NCBI RefSeq assembly: GCF_963678225.1
Contig: NZ_OY782763.1
Coordinates: forward strand, 868,001 to 932,000
Direction: 5' to 3'
DNA: 64,000 bases
From: an uncultured Cohaesibacter sp.
GTDB taxonomy: Bacteria; Pseudomonadota; Alphaproteobacteria; Rhizobiales; Cohaesibacteraceae
The translations under genes were made by a program, and so were the position numbers. Position 1 is the stretch's first letter. Each line of letters begins with the position of its first letter. This document shows, one piece after another, positions 20,104 through 29,487 of this stretch. The notes beneath the pieces were generated by a model. The model searched no databases. It saw nothing but the letters and a program-made list of their open reading frames with translations, and was not told where the DNA came from.

Positions 20104-21171
20104 CTATTCTTCATCGCCTTCATCTGCGGAGGCAAGATCGATCAAATCGGAGTTAAGACCAGCACTCTGGCGAATGCCTACTTCAATCTCATCGGCAATC
20201 TGTGGATTTTCCTTAAGGAAATTCTTCGAGTTCTCACGCCCTTGCCCCAAACGTTGGCTATCATAGGAGAACCAAGCCCCGGACTTCTCAACAATCCCGG
20301 CCTTCACGCCAAGATCAAGAAGCTCACCAAGCTTGGAAATACCTTCCCCATAGGTGATATCAAACTCGACCTGTTTGAACGGAGCTGCCACCTTGTTCTT
20401 GACGACCTTTACGCGCGTCTGGTTGCCAACAACCTCGTCGCGATCCTTGATGGAGCCGATCCGGCGAATATCCAAACGAACAGATGCATAGAATTTCAGC
20501 GCGTTACCACCGGTCGTCGTTTCCGGACTACCAAACATCACACCAATCTTCATACGGATCTGGTTGATGAAGATAACCATGCAGTTGGTGCGAGAGATGG
20601 ACCCCGCCAACTTGCGCATGGCCTGACTCATCAAGCGCGCCTGAAGACCGGGAAGCGAATCCCCCATCTCGCCTTCCAGCTCAGCACGCGGCGTCAGAGC
20701 AGCGACCGAGTCGACCACTAGAACATCCACAGCACCGGAACGCACCAGCGTATCGGCAATTTCAAGCGCCTGCTCACCAGCGTCGGGCTGGGAAATCAGC
20801 AGGTTATCAATATCCACGCCAAGCTTGCGCGCATAAATCGGGTCCAGCGCATGTTCAGCATCAACAAACGCGCAGATACCGCCACGCTTCTGCGATTCAG
20901 CAACCACATGCAGTGCCAGTGTCGTTTTACCAGACGATTCCGGACCATATACCTCAACGATGCGCCCCTTGGGCAGACCACCGATACCCAAAGCAATATC
21001 AAGCCCGAGAGAACCTGTCGGAATGGACTCAATTTCGACCACTTCTCTCTGGCCCAGCTTCATCACGGAGCCTTTGCCGAATGCGCGGTCAATCTGCGAT
21101 AGGGCGGCTTCCAATGCCTTTGTCTTGTCCATGCTGCTTCCTTCGACCAACCGGAGACTATTTTGTGCCAT
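20104..21171 (-). CDS. recA: Recombinase RecA
   Basis: RecA forms filaments on single-stranded DNA for strand exchange and triggers LexA self-cleavage in the SOS response. The 355-residue protein has Walker [10 protein letters not shown] (76-84), [21 protein letters not shown] with Walker B, and the L2 loop region with [22 protein letters not shown]. The acidic C-terminal tail DEGDEE is present. The start at 21171 gives the rhizobial beginning [11 protein letters not shown]; a start four codons earlier is also open. Confidence 0.98.
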   Translation of the reverse strand: MAQNSLRLVEGSSMDKTKALEAALSQIDRAFGKGSVMKLGQREVVEIESIPTGSLGLDIALGIGGLPKGRIVEVYGPESSGKTTLALHVVAESQKRGGICAFVDAEHALDPIYARKLGVDIDNLLISQPDAGEQALEIADTLVRSGAVDVLVVDSVAALTPRAELEGEMGDSLPGLQARLMSQAMRKLAGSISRTNCMVIFINQIRMKIGVMFGSPETTTGGNALKFYASVRLDIRRIGSIKDRDEVVGNQTRVKVVKNKVAAPFKQVEFDITYGEGISKLGELLDLGVKAGIVEKSGAWFSYDSQRLGQGRENSKNFLKENPQIADEIEVGIRQSAGLNSDLIDLASADEGDEE

Positions 21172-21591
21172 TTTGAGTTCCATTCTTCATAGCGAACACG
21201 CTTGTGCAACCAAGATTAATGTACACACTTTGTTCTCATTTACAAGATACATCACAAGGCCATGAGAAAAAAGAGATATTCAATTTTTGTTCTTCCCTTG
21301 TTCCCAAGGGAAAACTTCTTCCTTTTCAGCACTTTCTCCGACGGAACAACATGTGGAGAATTCCGGGCATGATTCGTCCATTGCACAGAATCCAGCCCCG
21401 TTCCCCATAACTCCGGCGAACAGAATCGCATTTACGGTCAAGTGCGCGGCCTCTCTCCCTCTCCGACACCCAACCTGGCTTACTCAGGATCTCTCGCAAG
21501 TCCATGACCAACCTTGATGCCTACATACCCGCACTGATAGGTTGTATGAAGGAGTTAGATAAAGTCATCATTATTGGATTGAGACACAAGT
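21172..21591. other. Divergent spacer between recA and the 21592 gene
   Basis: About 420 bp without a convincing gene. It holds the recA promoter with a LexA-like box (21221-21235) and an 8-bp hairpin TTCCCTTG/CAAGGGAA at 21293-21312 of unknown role. Confidence 0.5.
21221..21235. promoter_or_regulatory. Candidate LexA (SOS) box upstream of recA
   Basis: GTACACACTTTGTTC matches 7 of the 8 fixed bases of the alphaproteobacterial LexA site GTTC-N7-GTTC. It lies 50 bp before the recA start, where an SOS operator is expected. Confidence 0.55.
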
Positions 21592-22212
21592 ATGAAAAAG
21601 CCAGGTTCTGTCAAATCACTTGAAGATCTTGGGCGCGTGCGCCTTTCAAAATCCTTTTTCATGAGGGATATGCTCTATTCTGAAATCGCCAACTTCAATG
21701 GCATTCCGAACATTCCAGACGACCCCGATTTGGCGATTTATGCTGCCTCAAAGCTATGCGAGACATTGCTGGAGCCGCTGCAAGAACAATTTGGTCGTAT
21801 TAGCATTCGATCAGCCTATCGCGCACCGGCAGTAAACCAGTTTGGGAATGAAAATAATCTGGGATGCGCACGCAATGAAGCAAACTACGCCAAACATATC
21901 TTTGATCGGCGTGACACAGATGGCTGTTGCGGCGCTACGGCCACAATCGTTGTGAACAGTTTCATCGGGTACTATGAGCAGTCTCACCACTGGCAGGCCA
22001 TGGCATGGTGGATCCATGACCATCTCCCCCCTACCGATCTTTACTTCTTTCCCAAATTCGCCGCCTTCAACATCACCTGGCATGAAAAGCCCGGGCGTAC
22101 TATCCAAAGCTACGCCAAGCCCAAAGGCACCCTAACGAAACCGGGCATGGACAATTTTGAAGGCTCACACGCTCACGAATATGAAGCCTTTTTGGCGACA
22201 TTGTGCAGCTAA
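21592..22212 (+). CDS. Conserved protein, possibly an M15-type peptidase relative
   Basis: The 206-residue protein is not one I can name with confidence. Its N-terminal half has SAYRAPAVNQFGNENNLGC followed by NEANYAKHIFDRRD, which recalls the arrangement of Arg, His and Asp in M15 D,D-carboxypeptidase-like proteins (a YR..N segment and then H...D). The C-terminal half is rich in aromatic residues (HHWQAMAWWIHDHLPPTDLYFFPK, then NITWHEKPGR). No signal peptide is visible, so action on the cell wall would need another export path. It is a single gene, opposite to recA. Confidence 0.6.
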   Translation: MKKPGSVKSLEDLGRVRLSKSFFMRDMLYSEIANFNGIPNIPDDPDLAIYAASKLCETLLEPLQEQFGRISIRSAYRAPAVNQFGNENNLGCARNEANYAKHIFDRRDTDGCCGATATIVVNSFIGYYEQSHHWQAMAWWIHDHLPPTDLYFFPKFAAFNITWHEKPGRTIQSYAKPKGTLTKPGMDNFEGSHAHEYEAFLATLCS

Positions 22213-22283
22213 CTTTGCACATTACCAGGCCTATAAAGACGCGGTCATGCCAACGGCAGCCGCAAGGAGACTCCCCCAACAAA

Positions 22284-22316
22284 AATGCCCGCGCCTCATC
22301 AAAAGGCGCGGGCATT
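22284..22316 (-). terminator. Terminator of the TRAP transporter operon
   Basis: AATGCCCGCGCCT pairs perfectly with AGGCGCGGGCATT around 7 nt. On the minus strand it is followed by a T run. It lies 24 bp past the permease stop. Confidence 0.88.
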
Positions 22317-22339
22317 CGGCTTTGGAAGCAAAGCCTTTA

Positions 22340-24211
22340 TCAGAAGTACGGTTCGGTAACCCAAGGGACACAGGCCACAATGATCACTGATACGAGGATC
22401 GCGAACATGTAAGGCCAGATTGCCTTCATGGCCTTGTCAGGCTCGATACCGCCAATCGCACAGGCCTGATAGAAGCCGATACCAAGAGGCGGAACGAACA
22501 GGCCAAGGCTCATGGACAGGACCATCATGATGGCATAATGCACACCACCAATGCCGAGCTCCAAAGCAATCGGGAACAACAGAGGTGCAAACACCACAAC
22601 CGCCGGAATGCCTTCAAGCACACTGCCAAGGATCGCGAAGACCACAATGGACAGAGCCATGAAGCCGAAGGCACCACCAGGCATCTGCTCCATCGCTGCT
22701 GCCAGCTGATGAGAGAAACCGGACTGGGTCAAGGCCCAAGCCATGGCCGTTGCCGTGCCTAGAATGATCATGATCGCACCGGAAAGCGCCAGCGAATTGC
22801 ACAGCATCTTCCACATGCGCCCGACCGGGAACTTGCGGTAAAGCAGGATCGAAACCAGCAGAGTGTAGACAATACCAACAGTTGCCACCTCGGTTGCCGT
22901 TGCAATACCGGCCACCACGGCGACACGGATCACAGCAAGCAGTAGGAAGGCTGGCAGAGCATTAAGAATTGCAAACAGGATCTGCTTGCGGCTGGCCCGT
23001 TTGGCGTCGCTAACATCTTCATCGCGCGAACGGAAGTAAGCAACGATGAGCAGACCAATAGCACCGAGGGCCGCCGGAATGAGACCACCCGTAAACAGGG
23101 CCGCAATCGACACACCGGTCACAGAGCCCACGGTAATCAGCACGATGGATGGCGGAATGGTTTCACCCATGGCAGCTGACGATGACAAAAGACCGATCAG
23201 CTCGCCCGGTTCCTTGCCACGTTTTTGCATTTCAGGCAGCAACACCGGAGCGATGGCGGCCATATCGGCAGCTTTCGAGCCGGAAATACCGGAAACCAGA
23301 TACATGGCACCAACGAGCACGTAGGACAGACCACCCTTGAAGTGGGCAACCAGAGACGCCAGCACATTGACCAGAGCAGCCGCCAGACCCGTCACTTCGA
23401 TGAGCAACCCAAGCAGCACGAACAGCGGAATGGAGAGCAATACGAAGCCGGACATGCCTTCGTCCATGCGACTGATCACAATCACCATCGGCATATAGGT
23501 CATGAATTTGAGATAGACGACAGTGGCCAGACCGAAAGCAACCGCGATGGGTGCCCCGCCAAAGACCAATGCCGCCAGACCAACACCAAAGAAGATGATC
23601 AGGTTGAAGTTTTCCATATTCTCAAGCTGAGGCAGGAAGACATTCAGCAGAATTCCGCAAACCGCGATAACCGCAACCCCGAACAGGAAGTCGGACACCT
23701 TGGCCTTCTGGATCAGCTGCAAAACGGCAACGATCATCATCAGTGTAAGCCCGACAAACATAGCCCCCGAGCGCACCGTATCGGGCAACTGCAAGGCAGG
23801 GGTCGTGATCATCATCTGACCGATGGAATGTTCAAGGGCAGGATGAATGAGCAACCCGAGGAACAGAATGACACACATGGATGCCAAAGTGTTGATACGG
23901 GATTGCCAGCGTTTTGGCGCCAATCCGACGACCACAGTCAGATGCATGTGGCCACCCTTGTGTTGAGCCACGACGGCCCCGAACATGCTCAGCCACAAAA
24001 ACAGGATGGTAGCCAATTCATCCGACCAGACCAGTGGAGAATGCAGGGCGTAGCGAAACGCTACGCCTGCAAATAGAACCACTACCTCCAACCCCAGGAA
24101 GATGGCTCCAGGGATTTCGACAACGAGCGCAATCCATTGTTCAAGTTTTGCGCAAAAGTCACGAAAAGAGGACAGCCCATCTTCCGAATTCGTTTCAACG
24201 ATAGTCGACAT
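22340..24211 (-). CDS. TRAP transporter permease, DctQ-DctM fusion
   Basis: The 623-residue membrane protein joins both TRAP permease parts in one chain. Residues about 20-165 form the four-helix small subunit (DctQ; HSPLVWSDELATILFLWLSMFGAVVAQHKGGHM region). From about 195 on is the 12-helix large subunit (DctM) with GGAPIAVAFGLA, SGSKAADMAAIAPVLLPEM and ETIPPSIVLITVGS motifs. Fused forms are known but less common than split ones. It forms an operon with the binding protein gene 9 bp upstream, and uses a sodium or proton gradient to import an organic acid. Confidence 0.93.
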   Translation of the reverse strand: MSTIVETNSEDGLSSFRDFCAKLEQWIALVVEIPGAIFLGLEVVVLFAGVAFRYALHSPLVWSDELATILFLWLSMFGAVVAQHKGGHMHLTVVVGLAPKRWQSRINTLASMCVILFLGLLIHPALEHSIGQMMITTPALQLPDTVRSGAMFVGLTLMMIVAVLQLIQKAKVSDFLFGVAVIAVCGILLNVFLPQLENMENFNLIIFFGVGLAALVFGGAPIAVAFGLATVVYLKFMTYMPMVIVISRMDEGMSGFVLLSIPLFVLLGLLIEVTGLAAALVNVLASLVAHFKGGLSYVLVGAMYLVSGISGSKAADMAAIAPVLLPEMQKRGKEPGELIGLLSSSAAMGETIPPSIVLITVGSVTGVSIAALFTGGLIPAALGAIGLLIVAYFRSRDEDVSDAKRASRKQILFAILNALPAFLLLAVIRVAVVAGIATATEVATVGIVYTLLVSILLYRKFPVGRMWKMLCNSLALSGAIMIILGTATAMAWALTQSGFSHQLAAAMEQMPGGAFGFMALSIVVFAILGSVLEGIPAVVVFAPLLFPIALELGIGGVHYAIMMVLSMSLGLFVPPLGIGFYQACAIGGIEPDKAMKAIWPYMFAILVSVIIVACVPWVTEPYF

Positions 24212-24220
24212 AATTATTCC

Positions 24221-25240
24221 TTAGCCGAGCTTGCCAGAGTATTTTTCAAGAAGGCTCCAAGCCTTGTCACCGAACTTCTCTTGCCACTTGGAATAGAAGT
24301 CGGTCTTGTTCAGAGCTTCAACGAATGGTTTCGGATCAGGACGCGTAATGGTCATGCCCTTGGATTCCAGATCAGCCTGAACAGAAGCGTTCAGCTTGGA
24401 AATGTCATCACGCTGTTTGAGACCACAATCATTCAGGATGCCTTCGGCGATAGTCTGAATATCTTCCGGCAGGCGCTTCCAGGTCAGACCACTGGCAACG
24501 AACAGATAGCCGTCCCAAATGTGGTTGGTCAGCATGGCATATTTCTGAACTTCATAAAGCTTGGCGGTCTGGATGATCGGCAGAGGGTTTTCCTGAGCGT
24601 CCATCACATGCGTCTGCAAAGAGGTGTAAACCTCGGAGAACTGCATACTGGTTGGAGCTGCACCCAGCGCTTCAAACAGGCTGATGGAAAGCTGACTGAC
24701 CGGCACACGAATCTTGATGCCATGCAGATCTTCCGGAGATTCCACAGCTGCTTCAGAGGTGGTCAACTGGCGGAAGCCATTGTCCCAGACGGTGCGCATC
24801 ATATGCAGGCCGGCCTTTTCGATTTCCTCGCCAACATAACCACCAAGGTCACCATCCATGGCAGCCCATACATGATCATAGTCCGGGAAGGCAAAGCCCA
24901 CAGCGTTGATCGGAGCAACAGGAACGAGCGTTGCAATCACCAGAGCGGACGGCGTGAAAAAGTCAATCGCGCCAAAACGGACCTGATTGAGCATGTCGGT
25001 GTCACCACCGAGCTGGTTGCTCGGGAAGATCTTAATGTCCAGATCGCCGTTGGTTTCCTCTTTAATGCGCTTGGATGCTTCAGCAGCGCGCACATTCAAC
25101 GGATGGGACAGAGGAAGGTTGTTACCGTATTTATATACGAATTTGGATTTTGCCTCTGCACGGATGTGCGGCATAGCCAACGTGGCCGGTACGGCCAGGG
25201 CTGCGGACTTCAACAGATTTCGTCTGCTAATGTTTGCCAT
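24221..25240 (-). CDS. TRAP transporter substrate-binding protein (DctP family)
   Basis: This 339-residue periplasmic protein captures the solute and gives it to the permease. The N-terminus has a twin-arginine-like signal (SRRNLLKSAALAVPATLAMPHIRAEA, about 5-30), typical for many alphaproteobacterial DctP proteins. The family pattern with GIKIRVPVSQ holds the conserved Arg that salt-bridges a substrate carboxylate. VMDAQENPLPI is also typical. The neighbouring sugar-acid genes suggest an aldonate-type ligand, which is an inference. Confidence 0.92.
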   Translation of the reverse strand: MANISRRNLLKSAALAVPATLAMPHIRAEAKSKFVYKYGNNLPLSHPLNVRAAEASKRIKEETNGDLDIKIFPSNQLGGDTDMLNQVRFGAIDFFTPSALVIATLVPVAPINAVGFAFPDYDHVWAAMDGDLGGYVGEEIEKAGLHMMRTVWDNGFRQLTTSEAAVESPEDLHGIKIRVPVSQLSISLFEALGAAPTSMQFSEVYTSLQTHVMDAQENPLPIIQTAKLYEVQKYAMLTNHIWDGYLFVASGLTWKRLPEDIQTIAEGILNDCGLKQRDDISKLNASVQADLESKGMTITRPDPKPFVEALNKTDFYSKWQEKFGDKAWSLLEKYSGKLG

Positions 25241-25308
25241 GATTTCTTCTCCCTAATAAAGGCATCTAAAAAGGGTTCAGTTCGCAACTGCGTGACGCCT
25301 CTAGATTT

Positions 25309-25327
25309 GTAACATAATATCTGTTAC
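25309..25327. promoter_or_regulatory. Operator copy 1 (probable DeoR-family site)
   Basis: GTAACATAATATCTGTTAC is a perfect inverted repeat (GTAACA-N7-TGTTAC) between the divergent TRAP and VOC genes. The core ACATAATATCTGTTA recurs identically at 27159-27173 in the second divergent promoter region of this locus. Confidence 0.7.
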
Positions 25328-25369
25328 GTTCCTTGTCCATAGATGTTTTATTCTCTCGGGAGTTAAAAA

Positions 25370-25939
25370 ATGAGTAGGTTCTTCGGTGAGGTACGCCAGA
25401 TCGGCTATGTCGTCAAAAATATTGAAGAAGCAATGGAGTTCTGGTCCAAGACACTTGGCATAGGCCCTTGGTTTTACGCAGAAAAAATCGCTGATAAGGA
25501 TTTCTACTATAAAGGAGAATTGTCCCCGATCGAGCGTTCTGTCGCCCTCGCAAATTCTGGGTATATTCAGATGGAGCTTGTGCAACAATTGAATGATGCC
25601 CCCTCTATGTACCTTGATTTTCTCAACGCAGGCCGCACTGGCGCCCAGCATTTTGCCTATTGGACTCGCAACTACACAGAGGATCTGGCACGCCTCACGG
25701 CACAGGGTTTGACCGTTGGAATGAACGGCGCTGTGGGAGATGACGGCCGTTATTGCTACTTCGAAACGGAGTTCCATCCGGGCACTGTGATCGAATTATC
25801 CGAGGTAAACGGTCCAAAAGGCACGCTTTTCAAGACAATTCGTGATGCCAGCATAGATTGGGATGGAACAGATCCCATCCGCCCTTTCCCGGACCTTTCC
25901 ACCCTTCCGGTGACCGATCCTGAAGATTTCCCCATCTGA
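25370..25939 (+). CDS. VOC superfamily protein (glyoxalase/epimerase fold)
   Basis: The 189-residue protein has two beta-alpha-beta-beta-beta modules of the vicinal-oxygen-chelate fold, as in methylmalonyl-CoA epimerase. Possible metal ligands are in ELVQQLND, GAQHFAYWT and VIELSEVNG. At the usual first His position the sequence reads RQIGYVV, so that ligand is Gln rather than His. It diverges from the TRAP genes across a shared operator, which ties it to the same catabolic route, perhaps as isomerase or lyase on an intermediate. Confidence 0.82.
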   Translation: MSRFFGEVRQIGYVVKNIEEAMEFWSKTLGIGPWFYAEKIADKDFYYKGELSPIERSVALANSGYIQMELVQQLNDAPSMYLDFLNAGRTGAQHFAYWTRNYTEDLARLTAQGLTVGMNGAVGDDGRYCYFETEFHPGTVIELSEVNGPKGTLFKTIRDASIDWDGTDPIRPFPDLSTLPVTDPEDFPI

Positions 25940-25987
25940 AACTTCGGCATAACTTGGGCCCCAAAGCCCCTCACCGACCATAATAAG

Positions 25988-26024
25988 AAAGCCCGCTCAA
26001 ACAATGTTTGAGCGGGCTTTTTCT
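25988..26024. terminator. Strong terminator after the VOC gene
   Basis: AAAGCCCGCTCAAAC pairs perfectly with GTTTGAGCGGGCTTT around 3 nt, followed by T residues. It separates the VOC gene from the converging pdxA-like gene. Confidence 0.92.
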
Positions 26025-26100
26025 TGTCAAAATTACGTAACGTCACATATCAGGCGTGACAAATACCAAAATTACAATCCGCGTAACATGCGACCGCAGA

Positions 26101-27075
26101 TTACTTCACAGGCTTCATCTTGCGCGCCATGGCAATGGCAGCCTTCATATTATCCGGACGCGCAAGACCACCCTTCCAGGCGATATCAAAAGCGGTGCCG
26201 TGATCCACTGAAGTGCGCAGAATCGGCAGTCCTGCCGTGATATTCACACAGTCATGCCCGCCAATCAGCTTCGCAGGAATATGCCCCTGATCGTGATATT
26301 GGGCGACGACAATATCAAACTTCCCTTCAATCGCCTGCTCAAAGATCAGATCCCCCGGAATCGGGTCAGACACATTCATCCCCTCGGCTCTTGCCAGCTT
26401 GATCGCAGGAATAACCTGAGTGTCATCCTCAGTGCCATAATGGCCGTTTTCTCCGCAATGCGGGTTGATTCCAGCCACTCCGATCCGCGGCTCGGCAATC
26501 CCCGTGGTCAATACATGCTGATTCGCAATACGGATGGTCTCCAGCACAGACTCCGTCGTACACAGGGTTACGGCATCAGCCAGAGACACATGGGTCGAGA
26601 CGTGGATGACAGAGAGCTTCGGCCCGGCCAGCACGGCGAAATTTTTCTTCACACCCGTGAAAAGCTTTAGCAATCCAGCGTGACCACTCAGATTATAGCC
26701 CGCTTCCCGCAGCGCGGTTTTATGCAGAGATGCGGTACAAACCACGTCGATTTCCTCAGCCAAGGCCATATCCACCGCCTTTTTCACACAGCGGCAAGCG
26801 GCCTCCCCGGCATCAGGCTGGATCTCGCCTGGCTTGATAGATTCGGCATTGGGCGCATCTACCTGAACCAGCGGCACATCCCCTTCAGGCACATCGCCTT
26901 CCGACACGAACTGAAAATCCGCGCCAATCATGTCGCGCGCACGTTCCATAAACAAGCGATCACCAATGACAATCACCCCGGCACGTTCCTCTGCCGTCAT
27001 ATCCTGCAAGGCCTTGCAGACGACCTCGGGCCCGATCCCCGCGGGATCTCCCATAGTCAGACCAATCTTGTTCAT
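26101..27075 (-). CDS. PdxA-family dehydrogenase (4-phospho-sugar-acid type, PdxA2)
   Basis: The 324-residue protein belongs to the PdxA family of NAD-dependent, metal-binding dehydrogenase/decarboxylases. It opens MNKIGLTMGDPAGIGPEV, and its likely zinc ligands are H162 (STHVSL), H206 (INPHCGENG) and H261 (AQYHDQGH). Classical PdxA works in vitamin B6 synthesis. The divergent DUF1537 kinase and the DeoR regulator point instead to PdxA2, which oxidises and decarboxylates D-threonate or D-erythronate 4-phosphate to dihydroxyacetone phosphate. This assignment rests on context. Confidence 0.88.
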   Translation of the reverse strand: MNKIGLTMGDPAGIGPEVVCKALQDMTAEERAGVIVIGDRLFMERARDMIGADFQFVSEGDVPEGDVPLVQVDAPNAESIKPGEIQPDAGEAACRCVKKAVDMALAEEIDVVCTASLHKTALREAGYNLSGHAGLLKLFTGVKKNFAVLAGPKLSVIHVSTHVSLADAVTLCTTESVLETIRIANQHVLTTGIAEPRIGVAGINPHCGENGHYGTEDDTQVIPAIKLARAEGMNVSDPIPGDLIFEQAIEGKFDIVVAQYHDQGHIPAKLIGGHDCVNITAGLPILRTSVDHGTAFDIAWKGGLARPDNMKAAIAMARKMKPVK

Positions 27076-27158
27076 ATTCTCAACTCCAAAAAGTAGTCAG
27101 TCAGTCACCAATGGTACGCCCAAACCCAATTTATGCACACCCCTTGATGAGATACATC

Positions 27159-27173
27159 ACATAATATCTGTTA
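27159..27173. promoter_or_regulatory. Operator copy 2 (probable DeoR-family site)
   Basis: ACATAATATCTGTTA is identical to the core at 25312-25326. It lies between the divergent PdxA-like and kinase genes, 106 bp before the kinase start. Confidence 0.68.
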
Positions 27174-27278
27174 TATTTTACGCAAAGCCTGTTGTCTATC
27201 GAGATTTTTGTGATACAAATCAGTTATCCAAGGCGACAAAACGCCGATAAATTGACGTCCAAGAGGCATATTCAGACC

Positions 27279-28646
27279 ATGACAGATACAGGCAAAAAGC
27301 AAAATCTGCTTCTTTCCTTCTATGGAGACGACTTTACCGGTTCCACAGATGCGCTGGAATCCGTCACCATGGCCGGCATCCCCGCCATGCTCTTTCTGGA
27401 ACCGCCTTCTGAAGACGATCTGAAAGCCTATCCGCATATCCGCGCCGTCGGCGTCGCAGGCACTAGCCGCAGCCAGTCTCCCGCATGGATGGAAACCCAT
27501 CTTGCGGAGAGCTTTGCCCAATTGAAGGCACTTGGCGCACCAATCTGTCATTACAAGACCTGCTCCACCTTCGATTCAGCGCCAACCATCGGCAATATCG
27601 GCAAGGCCATCGAACTTGGCCACGATATCTTCGACGCAGCGGTGCCGGTCATTGTCGGCGTCACGCGTCTCAAGCGCTATGTCGTCTTTTCCAATCTTTT
27701 TGCTGCAGCCAGCGTGGCAGGAGACAGCGAGGCCTTTCGCATCGACCGTCATCCGACCATGAGCAAGCATCCCTCAACCCCAATGAACGAGTCGGATTTG
27801 CGCGCCCATCTGTCCCTTCAGACAAACCGCAAGATTGAGGGCATCGATTTCCGCCGCATGCTGGCAGAAGATGCCTCCGAAGCCTTCGCAAAGCTGTGCG
27901 ACGAAAATGACGCAGTCATTCTGGACACCTTCGATGATGCGACAACCTACAAGACCGGACAGTTGCTGCACGAACGCAGCCAGATCAAGCCAACCTTTGT
28001 GGTCGGTTCATCGGGCGTTGAATATGCATTGGCAGACTATCTGACCAAGGAAGGCACCCTGCCGCTGGTAAAGCCTCCGCTCCCACGCGGTGCGGTCGAT
28101 CGCACCATTGCCATTTGTGGCAGCTGTTCCCCCACCACCGACAAACAGATCGCTTGGGCTGAAGCCAACGGCTTCCTCGTCAAGGCCATCGATACGGTCG
28201 CTTTGGTGGAAAAAGGCGAAGAAGAAGAAAAGCGTCTGGCTGAAGAGCTGGTTCAGCTCAGTTCTGAACACAAGGGCATCGTTTTGCATACGGCGCGCGG
28301 CCCGAATGACCCACAGATTGCAGCAACGCGCGCCGCTCTTGAGCGCAAGGGCCTCACGGCTGCGGACAGTTCCCCTGTCATGGGGTCAAGCACGGGCCGC
28401 ATTCTCAAACACGCCATCAAGGCGACCGGCCTGACAAGAACGATTCTCGCTGGCGGCGACAGCTCCAGCCACGCCGTTTCAGCCATGGGCATCAAGAATC
28501 TCGATGTTGCGGGGCCACTTGTCCCCGGCGCACCACTGTGTCGTGTGCATTCCGTCGATAGTGCTATCGACGGGACCGAGATTTCACTTAAAGGTGGCCA
28601 GGTGGGAGAAGATAACTTCTTCGGACGTGTGATGAGTGGGAAATAA
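27279..28646 (+). CDS. Four-carbon acid sugar kinase family protein (DUF1537)
   Basis: The 455-residue protein has the two-domain DUF1537 architecture: an N-terminal sugar-acid binding domain with LLLSFYGDDFTGSTDALESV and a C-terminal nucleotide-binding domain with GSSTGRILKHAI and ILAGGDSSSHAV. Known members (DtnK, DenK, OtnK) phosphorylate D-threonate, D-erythronate or 3-oxotetronate at the end hydroxyl. The substrate here is not fixed by sequence. The ATG at 27279 starts MTDTGKK; an upstream TTG frame is not favoured. It is followed after 2 bp by the DeoR gene. Confidence 0.9.
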   Translation: MTDTGKKQNLLLSFYGDDFTGSTDALESVTMAGIPAMLFLEPPSEDDLKAYPHIRAVGVAGTSRSQSPAWMETHLAESFAQLKALGAPICHYKTCSTFDSAPTIGNIGKAIELGHDIFDAAVPVIVGVTRLKRYVVFSNLFAAASVAGDSEAFRIDRHPTMSKHPSTPMNESDLRAHLSLQTNRKIEGIDFRRMLAEDASEAFAKLCDENDAVILDTFDDATTYKTGQLLHERSQIKPTFVVGSSGVEYALADYLTKEGTLPLVKPPLPRGAVDRTIAICGSCSPTTDKQIAWAEANGFLVKAIDTVALVEKGEEEEKRLAEELVQLSSEHKGIVLHTARGPNDPQIAATRAALERKGLTAADSSPVMGSSTGRILKHAIKATGLTRTILAGGDSSSHAVSAMGIKNLDVAGPLVPGAPLCRVHSVDSAIDGTEISLKGGQVGEDNFFGRVMSGK

Positions 28647-28648
28647 CC

Positions 28649-29473
28649 ATGGCCAAATCAAAAGCAAAAACCAGCTTGGAAGAAGAGCATCCTGACGCAG
28701 ATTCAAAACAGCCCATGAAGGCTGAAGAACGGCGCCAACAGATCCTGTCGATGGTGCAGAGCCAGAAGACCGTGCAGCTGGACCATCTGGCAAAGGAACT
28801 GGGTGTTAGCCGCATGACGGTGCATCGGGATCTGGATCTGCTCGAAAGCCGAGGCCTTTTGCGCAAGGAACGCGGCGGCGCAACGGCAGAAAGCTCGCTT
28901 TTGTTCGAAAGCAACTTTCATTTCCGCAGCCAGACCGACGAGAACATCAAGAAGGAACTTGCCCAGGCCGCTGCCGAGTTGGTGGAACCGGGCAGCGCCA
29001 TTATGCTTGATGACAGCACCACGACCCTGATGATGTGCGATCATCTCGAGCAGATCGAGAATATCACGGTCATCACCAATTCTCTGGCTGTCTGCGAGCG
29101 CCTCAGAGGCTCTTCCAATGTCCAGTTGATCGTCACCGGCGGCAACTATAGCGACACGCATAAAAGCTTCTCTGGCCTCATTTGCGAGCAGGCTCTCAGC
29201 CAATTGCGCTCGGACTGGGTCTTCATGGCCGCTTCTTCGGTTATCGACAATCGCCTGTTTCATCAGGATCAGGAGATTGTGCGCGTAAAACGGGCGCTGA
29301 TGGCGGCCTCCGAACGAAAAGCCCTTTTATTGACGTCACGAAAATTCAAAACACGCGCTCTCACCCAATTTGCCGATCTCACCGAATTCGACAAGGTGTT
29401 CATTGATCGCCAACTGGATGAAGCAACGAAACAGAGACTTAATCACTCGAGGATTGATTTCGACCTCGTTTAG
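28649..29473 (+). CDS. DeoR family transcriptional regulator
   Basis: The 274-residue regulator has an N-terminal helix-turn-helix (about 30-80: RRQQILSMVQSQKTVQLDHLAKELGVSRMTVHRDL) after a charged lead of some 28 residues. A DeoR-type sugar-phosphate sensor domain follows, with MLDDSTTTLMMCDHL and VITNSLAVCERL. DeoR proteins are usually repressors released by a phosphorylated sugar intermediate. It lies inside the kinase-aldolase operon and is the obvious candidate to bind the shared operator at 25309 and 27159. Confidence 0.93.
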   Translation: MAKSKAKTSLEEEHPDADSKQPMKAEERRQQILSMVQSQKTVQLDHLAKELGVSRMTVHRDLDLLESRGLLRKERGGATAESSLLFESNFHFRSQTDENIKKELAQAAAELVEPGSAIMLDDSTTTLMMCDHLEQIENITVITNSLAVCERLRGSSNVQLIVTGGNYSDTHKSFSGLICEQALSQLRSDWVFMAASSVIDNRLFHQDQEIVRVKRALMAASERKALLLTSRKFKTRALTQFADLTEFDKVFIDRQLDEATKQRLNHSRIDFDLV

Positions 29474-29487
29474 CAAGGACAAGAGCA

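Noticed and set aside
26101-27075. The PdxA-like gene as the vitamin B6 biosynthesis pdxA
   Set aside because: Context with a DUF1537 kinase and DeoR regulator argues for the catabolic PdxA2 type, and no other B6 gene or ksgA is near.
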